Assembly (NCBI GenBank): GCA_032158295.1
Contig: CM063258.1
Span: 6,528,583-6,592,582 of the forward strand
From: Pycnopodia helianthoides
Lineage: Eukaryota > Echinodermata > Asteroidea > Forcipulatida > Asteriidae
Reading direction: 5' to 3'
Length of the DNA stretch: 64,000 bases
Below are positions 56,841-64,000 of this stretch, piece by piece. Every line of letters starts with the position of its first letter. Positions within the stretch are counted from its first letter, which is position 1. The notes under the pieces were generated by a model, which saw only the letters and a program-made list of their open reading frames with translations, was not told where the DNA came from and did not search any database. Both the position numbers and the translations under genes were made by a program.

Positions 56841-59250
56841 TCTCGGCTCGTTGGCTCCGTCTGTCATTTTGAAAACGCACGCTTTTTTTGACGGTGCCAA
56901 AGCCGGAGCTACAGAACTGTGGTTTCGAAAGTGGTCTAAGTGCATTACTTGTGTGTACATTATGGAGGAACCTGACCATACCAGTGTAGGTGGTTCGCTT
57001 CCCAGCCTACCCCGTGATGCGATCTTGTCTTTATGTAACCCCCCGTCTTCGTGTCAGTCATTCGTAAGAATTTTTTTAATGTTTATACCTCATGGGCCTA
57101 ACCGACCAAAGGAGTGAAAAAATGTATGTATTCATTGGCCTAAAGAAAAGAAGGAGGGGAGGGGAGGGGGAAAAACTCGTTTCCAAATCCACCTCTTTTC
57201 TACAGGTCGTCCCCATCACGTTGTACCATGCCCGATATGTGGCAGAGGTGTGTGTCCCCCCCCCCCCCGCAAAAAAAAGAAGAAAAAGAAAGAAGTTCCA
57301 TACTTGAACACACCCTTTTCCCAAACCTAAAATCTTCTTTAAAATTCCTGAGATACCCAGAACACAATGAAGACACATTAGGACGGGATTGTACACCATG
57401 CCATTATATCGAATCCCAAGTGCATCAGGTGCTTTTCAAATAAATAGATCATAGATATAGCGAGCGGGTTTGCAACTTGAGTTAGCCCCAAAGGTGGTTG
57501 AGGATTGGCGGAAGTTCTATTGTCCATGCAATTGCAATGGAGTTCTGTCATTACACCTCAGGTCCAATTGCTGGTCAGCAGGTAAAAAAAATAATAATAA
57601 TTCACCGCGAAAAAAACATCTGGAAAGAACATCATTTTAAGCAATGTTGACGGCAGTGGTTGCCTATCGTTGGCACCAGCAGTGGTGTGATTTGTTGTGA
57701 TTAGCCCTTTATCTGAGGGAAATACAAACTGCAATGTAATGGAAGTCCGTCCAGCGTGGTCATTCAGTTGGCCAACGGATGGCCGGATGCCCACGTGTGC
57801 TCATTTTAGTCGGAAACCATAGAGGAAGCAAACCTGGCCTGATAAAAAGCAAGCATCCTGAAAATAAACACCACCATTATTTGAACATGCTATATTGTAG
57901 TTGACTAGAGGCACTCACCTACCCTGTGGAGAGGTTGATAAACCCAACTACCATTATTGTTTACATGGACTGTTTGAACTGTAAAATTAACGTATTTGAA
58001 CTCAAACAATACAATATGTTTTTAACAGGCCTGTAATTTCATAATGGAGAGGGCAGTGCCCCTTTGTTGTGCTGCAAAGGGCTCTTTCAATTGCAAAATC
58101 TTAAAGTATATGGGGAAACTTTTGTAGGAGCACCAAGGTCAAGACCAGGGGCTAGATACCGTGTACCCCGAGGCCTTCGCGTATTTCCAGGCCTGTGGTT
58201 ATCGTGAGCCAAACCTCCAGGACGTTTTGATATGATTTTTTACACTTAACTCCATTGTAGACAAGTAACATTGTAGTATACATTTATTTGAACTGATGAA
58301 GATAAAGTTAATACGTTTTTGTGTGTGTAACGTTTGTAAATATTCATTTCTTAAGTCTTTCTTTTGATTTTCCGGACCAGGTTTGACTGACCCCTTTATC
58401 AATAAAACTGTTACCATTCATTCTCTTCGTTCTTTTTCCAAGAATCTTCCAAAGTCGGTCCTGCACCCCATGGGCTTGCCCTTTTTTGTGGTCGTAATTT
58501 ACTCGACGTACTACGGTGGTCGGTTAAGGTCACTCACTACCAAAGGTTCAAAGTCGAGCGTCATAGATTGGGGCCAGGGCTGTCGCAATTCAACAAAATT
58601 TGAGGAAGTCACAAATGCGCATGATCAGCAAGCTCGTGCCTGACGTCATTCTGGCTCCGAGTGCGCACCTCGGGGGTCAGAGGTTGTCGCTCTGTTGTAC
58701 CGGGCACGCAGTTACTAGGAACATGTTGTGGAAAAGTGAGAAAGACAAGTATTGAATTGTTGTTGCGTTGTCAGGGTGTCTTTGTTGTTAGGTCAGAGGG
58801 ATCTCAAGAAGAATCATTGCGATTTAGCTTAAAGTCCGGAATAACTACTAAGCACTAATTTGATAACGTTTGCTTAAAGTACAACATGCCGTTTCACTTT
58901 TAGTCTTTTGATGAAGTGTAGCTGTGCTTTGGTTGTATGGCAAGCTTCACGGAAATAGAGGAAGTAAAAACTGTGGTGATTTCTTGTAGATAACAGTTTG
59001 CGTTATAACAATCCTCTTGCCAAAAAACAGTTCGGAAATTCACGTAGACAGAAAGTCGGGACGCATTTTGTTTGAAAATAACAAGCCCCGTTGTACTATG
59101 AACAAAAGTTGAACTTTCCAGAATGTAGGCCTATGTGTTATTTGGTTTGAAGTGCAACGAACCAGTTTAGATTCTGAACCCAACGCTTAACAAATTTGAA
59201 CCGCTGCCTGTTTTTTCCCGTTTAGCAGGAAAGTATGTGCTCAACAACCT
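56841..59250. other. Intergenic, no gene recognised; promoter-like patch near 58.6 kb
   Basis: Contains poly(C) at 57258-57268, a repeat-K fragment at about 57325-57380, an NR5A-type site CCAAGGTCA at 58133-58141 and a CRE-containing GC-richer patch at 58560-58700. The rest is AT-rich, without recognised exons. Confidence 0.55.
58560..58700. promoter_or_regulatory. Promoter-like cluster: CRE, TGCGCATG and a palindromic GAGTGCGCACCTC
   Basis: AATGCGCATGATC at 58614-58626 resembles an NRF1 half-site, TGACGTCA at 58641-58648 is a perfect CRE, and GAGTGCGCACCTC follows at 58659-58671. The patch is GC-richer than its neighbours. No TATA box or recognised coding exon follows closely. Confidence 0.3.
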
Positions 59251-59431
59251 GGGCTCAATTTCATTGAGTTTTTTTTATTTTTATTAAAGCACAAAAAGTA
59301 GCTGAGCACAACAAAATTATGCCTGCCAGAGTGAGGTTACCAGACAAAACACCACTTCACAATGTTCCATATGTGATTGGTATTCTGCTCACATGTTGGT
59401 AAGCAGAAAATGTTTATAAGCTTTGGCCCAG
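59251..59431 (+). repeat. GGGCCC-ended MITE, family D, copy 5 (diverged)
   Basis: Starts GGGCTCAATTTCATTGAG and ends CTTTGGCCCAG. Interior GTAGCTGAGCACAACAAAAT, GAGGTTACCAGACAAAACAC and TTGGTATTCTGCTCA follow the family order. An (T)n insertion lies after the left end. Confidence 0.7.
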
Positions 59432-61202
59432 GTTGATGAGAAGAAACTAGTGTTGATATGGATTGGGGGGGGGGGCTAAAGCACGACATGATCTTTTCTA
59501 TGAGTTAAAAATTTGCATTAATAAAGTAAAACAAATGCACTCAAAAGTTCAAATGACTCATTGTGTGTGTACAAATTGGTTGATACGAAATGTGTATCGA
59601 GGTTTTTTTCTTTAGCATTCCAACAAAGTCATGTTTGTACTCGATATTAACTGGGAAAGAAAAAAAAACACTTTCGTTACAAAATCGACTGTATTGTACA
59701 CCGGGAACACAATTTAGTTTTCGAGTGTCCCCTTGAGGAACAAGTCACGAACAGTATACTGTGAACAAAACAAAAGTACATTGACTTGATTTAGAAATGT
59801 CTGCACATGCGCTTAACTTTGTAGAGAGGAAGAGGTTGTTTCGAAATTAGTGATTGGAATCCAGATACAGAGATTTTGGAATTTTGTTTTGGCATTTCCT
59901 TTTACCCTGAGATCAACACGGCTTAAAAACATGACCGGGGCATTGTTTTATTGATTGGCGGGAAAAAAATCAACTTGCACTCGATTTTTAATCAAAAGTC
60001 TAGTACCACTCGTTGTTTGGTAACTACTGTGTCTTCCAATTCAATGAGAAATATGAACAAAAACAGTATGTAGAAACATACAATTTAAAAAATCTGTTTG
60101 AAATACTTTATAAATAGCCCTTTTTCACACGAGAGCAATATTTAGCAGGGGTCCCTTGCTTTATTTTAGCATGGTTGTATAATTTTACAAATTGCAATTT
60201 CTAAATTGGAGTCGTGTGCACTTGTGTAAAATTGAGATTTCTTTAAACTTACGATAGCAGAACTTGAGGTGACATTCGGAATGAATATACTCATCTCAGA
60301 CCAGTGTCTTACCTTTACATCAAAGACCTTTTACAAAGTTGACTTGTGCCATGAACAACGCCTACCCCGTATAGTAGGTGAGACTCTTTAAGTGTGGAGA
60401 GATAAAGATGATGATGGGATCTTTACGAAGGTGCATCCTCCCTTAACTTAAACCTTCCTGCATCATCTCACAAACCCTTTTTTCCCTGTTTGACACACTT
60501 AAAAGCCCTTTGCACACGAGAGCAATTAAGCAGGGGTCCCTTGCTTTATTTTAGCACGGTTGTAATTTTTTTTTTACAAATTGTGCTTCGTGTGAAAGGA
60601 CAACTTTGTTTGGACTGTCCAAGGTCCCTAGTACAATCTTCTAAATCATGTCAGGTATACTGACACTCCCTCTTTCATTCTTAAAATCGTTTACCCCTGT
60701 CCCGTCCACATCATTGGTCACCCCTCCCCCTTTTCCATTTCTCCAGCCTCCAACCCCACCCCCCCCCCCGTTCGACCATCTCCTGCATCCTTTGCTCCTC
60801 TTCCTCCTCTTCCCCGACGTCTTAAGAGCGAACGGCTCCTCGATCAGTCTGCATGATTTTCCTCCGTGATACTAGGTCGGTTCTAGATGTACACGAGCGA
60901 TAACTTTATCTGCTAACCCCAACCCCTAAGACCCATCACGATAATACCACAGAACGCTAGCTGTAAGCGGTGTCAAGATTAAAGCATGTGGCTGTCACGC
61001 AAAAAAAAAGTGCAAGACTCAATAATGTGATGTAAAACTTGCCTCTGGAGACGAGCCTGCAGTCTCTCCAAGCATAAATTACATGAAACTGCCATTCATG
61101 CCCGTGTAGAACAAATTGCCACAGCAGTTAAAGTTCTTTTGGGGTATTGTATCCTCTGTTGCTTCCTTCTCTTGCCGGCAAACATGTCTGATACGTAGAT
61201 TA
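59432..61202. other. Intergenic, no gene recognised
   Basis: Poly(G) at 59464-59473 and poly(C) at 60761-60770. A direct repeat pair (60115-60200 and 60505-60585) shares CACACGAGAGCAAT and AGCAGGGGTCCCTTGCTTTA, indicating another repeat family. No accepted exon; the Pro/Leu/Phe-rich 73-codon frame at 60648-60869 is pyrimidine-rich DNA. Confidence 0.6.
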
Positions 61203-61586
61203 TTAAAGGCAGGATATACTTTTGGTAATTTGTCAAAAATTAGTATCCTCACTTGGTGTATCCCAACAAAATGCCTAAAATAACAAACCCGTGAAAACTT
61301 GGGCTTAATATTGGTCATCGAAGTTGCAAGAAAATAATAAATGAAAAAACACCATTTGTTGCATGGAATTGTGTGCTTTCAAATGCCTGAGATAGGCTTC
61401 ATGCCTGAAGCCTTTCTCAGATTTTAGTGAGAAACCACCTATTTTAAAAAAACTACGTTACTTCAGAGAGAGTCGTTTCCCACAATGTTTTACACCGTAT
61501 CAGCAGCTCTCAGGTGCTCCTTACCAAGTAAGCTTTGATGGTAATGTATTTCTTGAGTAATTACCAAAAGTATCCACTGCCTTTAA
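61203..61586 (-). repeat. TTAA-flanked MITE, family A-like, copy 5 (diverged, reverse)
   Basis: TTAA at both edges. Left end TTAAAGGCAGGATATACT, right end complement TTAAAGGCAGTGGATAC. The central palindrome is different (GAGATAGGCTTCATGCCTGA, then AGCCTTTCTC), while the flanking arms match family A. It is an older subfamily. Confidence 0.8.
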
Positions 61587-63239
61587 AGAAACTCGGCACA
61601 AACCCATTTCTATGCATTAGCTACAAATCCTCTATACCCAAATAAATAACCCATTGGAGCTGTAAGTTCCCCACAGTTTAGAATAGTCCTGACAAGTTCA
61701 AAGAGAATATAGCTATAGCTAACCCCTCCCACATAAAATTAATTTCAAAAACCTTAGATGCTCAAAACCAATGCGTAAATAATGATCTCGACTCCCACAG
61801 CCTCGACCCCACCCCACCAGCACACCCTACTGACAACATTGTGTTGTCTTTGTAGATCTTCGAGAATATGAACCAACCATTGCCTTTTCTCTCCCCCCCC
61901 CCCACCCGGATATGGGATAGTAATGTCTTAGCCTTCAACGTATAGTCTTCAATAAAATAATTCTTAAGTACCTTTTGAGGCTATTCGTTTATTATATTTT
62001 AATGTATTCCGAAATAATCTCGTTTTGGTTAAATTTGTGATCAAATAATGATTGCGAATAACCAGTGAAGAATGTTTCAGCAAAACGAGTGTTTGTGTTG
62101 GCATCAATTTGTCTTGATGAGCTCAACACATTATGTGTCTAGTAATCTAATCATTAAAAGTTGACATATAAATTTCCTGTTGTAATGAAATTAAGTTTCA
62201 CACCAATATATTCATGAATGACAATATTTGAATATATTGAGAGAAAAAAAAGGAATCCCTTTTTAATTGTCAAAAATGAATGAAGTATGTTAATTTAAAT
62301 TTAATGATGATGTTAAACGCTGTATTTTTGTGTAGGAATTCCGGTTCAGTGTGGCTGTTTGTAAAACCTAGCTTTACCAATTTGTGTGGATTTGAAGAAG
62401 ATTTTGTGCATATTTGTTGTACGGTTGTATAACAAAAAATAAAGACAAGCCTAGTTGTGAGCTCACAATACAGCGCCCTCATTGTTGAGCCTAGCCCTTT
62501 TTTTAAGAACAATTTCAAACCGAACACTTCTTCACCACTGCGTCGTAAACATTTACTTCAGTCTCATGATCGGGCAGCAATATTAAACGATATTGATTAT
62601 AAATATAGACAAAAATGCTCCATCAACAAAATTACTTCAGCAACAGCTATGAGATTGCACTTTATTTAATCATTTGAACAAAAAATATAAAACAATTATT
62701 ATATTATTATTATGTCACCATAAAGTTATTTATAAAATGTTGTCAGTGTTCTATAATTATACGGATGTTCGTATCAAACTCAAAACCGCCTCTTTCGTAG
62801 GCGTAGAAGTCATTAACGGGGGGGGGGGACGTGTGAATTTGACTCATAGCGGGTTTGACCATGTCCGGAGACCGATCAATCACAGCAACACACGGTAGCA
62901 TTTTTAATAGCTTTCGCGCTGCCTATTTTTCCTTGTATCCATGGTAAGTGAGCCAGATTTTGTATTATCAAACAGCACTGCCCATTGCTGATATCTCGCC
63001 CTTTTTATATTCAACTTGACGTCCCATCCACAATAACAACGAGACGAATGAAACGGGCACATCCTCTAACTACACGATCTGCGAATCGCATTTTATACTC
63101 TGATCATGTCGAGCTATTATAACCCTATGTCGTGTTATGTTCGATGACGCGTTTGACGTAGCCACCCGAACTCCGGGGGCAGCAAGTTTGATAACGCGCC
63201 TGCGCAATGGGGACGTCTTTTCACGTATCCTTGGGTGGC

Positions 63240-63277
<38 letters not shown>

Positions 63278-63302
63278 TATGTATCAAACACGTACGGGAG
63301 AC
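61587..63302. other. Intergenic, upstream of the 63.7 kb exon
   Basis: AT-rich up to about 63000, with poly(C) at 61892-61901 and poly(G) at 62819-62827. From about 63100 it becomes CpG-richer (TGACGCGTTTGACG, GCGCCTGCGCAATG) and then reaches a CA microsatellite. No coding exon supported. Confidence 0.6.
63243..63272. repeat. (CA)n microsatellite
   Basis: About fifteen CA units on the + strand, 30 bp upstream of a TATA-like element. The reverse frame with repeated CV is an artefact. Confidence 0.95.
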
Positions 63303-63309
63303 TATAAAG
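63303..63309 (+). promoter_or_regulatory. TATA-like element upstream of the 63.7 kb exon
   Basis: TATAAAG in ACTATAAAGCC lies about 360 bp upstream of the candidate start codon, in a CpG-richer context. If used, the 5' UTR would start near 63335 and include several upstream ATGs. An alternative is that the coding exon is internal, with an acceptor in the pyrimidine tract at about 63598-63630 (ending CCGAG, a poor acceptor because of G at -3). Confidence 0.3.
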
Positions 63310-63666
63310 CCATACGCTGTAGTCGGTTGTACATTACTTATTATAAGGTAGCGGCTAACATGCGTACAGACGGTTGAGATCACGCACCCGCACACGATAA
63401 CGCACATGGGTTGTCAACACCCTAGCCTAGCCACCACCACACCACAACACACAAGCCCCGACCGGGTCCGGGCACCTCCAAGTAGCTTTACAAGGGAGCT
63501 TATGGAAACTTCCGAAGCAATTTGCTACCAAGGATAGTGGAAACTTCCGATTTGCACCCCCTAGATCACCATCGTCTGGGCAGTGTTTTTTTATACCCGT
63601 CTCTTATCTATCTCTCTCTCTATCTCTCCCGAGTTGGAACGAGGGTACTCAAATTTGATATTTACG

Positions 63667-63757
63667 ATGCCTATGCTACCAGAGCAGGTAGACTACCTGT
63701 TTCCAACACACCCAGCTTTGGACGAATACGGTGAGGCCACCCTCGACGTCAGCAAAG
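63667..63757 (+). CDS. Candidate N-terminal coding exon of the downstream gene (possibly NR5A/FTZ-F1)
   Basis: ATG at 63667 has an A at -3. The frame reads MPMLPEQVDYLFPTHPALD, then EYGEATLDVSK, 30 codons plus one base, and stops at a perfect AAG|GTAAGT donor (GT at 63758), giving phase 1. A second in-frame ATG is at 63673. I recognise no domain in the peptide. Location and strand suggest the gene next to NR6A1, which in vertebrates is NR5A1. The MLP start with acidic/Tyr residues is compatible with the A/B region that precedes the zinc fingers in LRH-1-type proteins, but this is weak. The next exons lie beyond the window. Confidence 0.45.
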
Positions 63758-64000
63758 GTAAGTTGCGCTCCTCATCAACCTACCAGCTCTAAAACAAAAA
63801 CAACAACAACAACAACAACACCAATGTCCTCCCGCACCCACCCCATTTTTTTCCACATTTTGCACTCATTAAGGCGCAGCTCAGCAATTTGTATACAAGT
63901 CAAAAGTTGCCGCCAAATAGAATAAAGCTTTTTTTTTTTAAACATGGTAAATGGCTCTTGTGGTTTTTTCGCGCTCCCTGTGGGAGTCCACATGAACCGG
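63758..64000 (+). other. Start of intron after the 63.7 kb exon
   Basis: Begins GTAAGTTG, then an (AAC)n run at about 63795-63820. No coding signal to the end of the window. Open frames on both strands here are low-complexity. Confidence 0.4.

Noticed and set aside
57228..57307. Lys/Pro-rich frames around 57.1-57.4 kb
   Set aside because: Low-complexity A-rich and poly(C) DNA plus a repeat-K fragment; no domain.
1..64000. CRISPR arrays, bacterial operons, integrated viral genes or retrotransposon polymerase
   Set aside because: No regularly spaced repeats with unique spacers, no Shine-Dalgarno gene clusters, and no reverse-transcriptase, integrase or capsid motifs in any frame. Tandem repeats are micro- or minisatellites.

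Overview
This is intron-rich, AT-rich, repeat-laden animal DNA carrying the 3' end of one clearly recognisable gene and probably the 5' end of a second; nothing in it is prokaryotic or plasmid-like. The two certain coding exons, 5666-6401 and 6742-7046 on the + strand, encode the hinge and whole ligand-binding domain of a nuclear receptor. Its residues match germ cell nuclear factor (GCNF, NR6A1) much better than RXR, COUP-TF or TR2/4. The large introns, the orthodox GTAAGT/AG splice sites and many short terminal-inverted-repeat elements of types I associate with echinoderms suggest a sea star or relative. The species assignment is inference from remembered repeat character, not from a search.

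Layout. 1-5665 is the 3' part of a long NR6A1 intron; no zinc-finger exon was recognised, so the DNA-binding domain must lie upstream of the window. 5666-7046 holds the last two coding exons, and about 7047-8360 the probable 3' UTR. From about 8.4 to 63.6 kb I see no convincing protein-coding exon. This 55 kb is intergenic or first-intron DNA filled with four TTAA-flanked MITE-like families (A, B, C, I, about 250-400 bp each), a GGGCCC-ended family (D), several hairpin elements (E, H, L, N, T), microsatellites, minisatellites and many poly(C)/poly(G) runs. A possible non-coding 5' exon ends at a strong donor at 50137/50138. A short coding exon with a well-placed ATG and a perfect GTAAGT donor lies at 63667-63757, same strand as NR6A1.

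Interpretation. In vertebrates NR6A1 and NR5A1 (SF-1) are tandem neighbours, with NR6A1 upstream of NR5A1. The next gene downstream here, on the same strand, is therefore a natural candidate for the NR5A (FTZ-F1) orthologue. The 63.7 kb exon would then be its N-terminus and the intervening DNA its regulatory region. That region holds a pair of perfect extended half-sites of the TCAAGGTCA type, which both NR5A and NR6A proteins bind, arranged back to back at 22419-22451. The NR5A identity is a hypothesis; the NR6A1 identity is strong.

The most unusual structural signal is that repeat families A, B, C and I share one architecture: TTAA flanks, TTAAAG-type ends with a nearby TTGGTAA, a common internal block, and (A, B, C) a family-specific perfect palindrome at the centre. 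Two clear nested insertions (family A inside N, D inside L) give relative ages.
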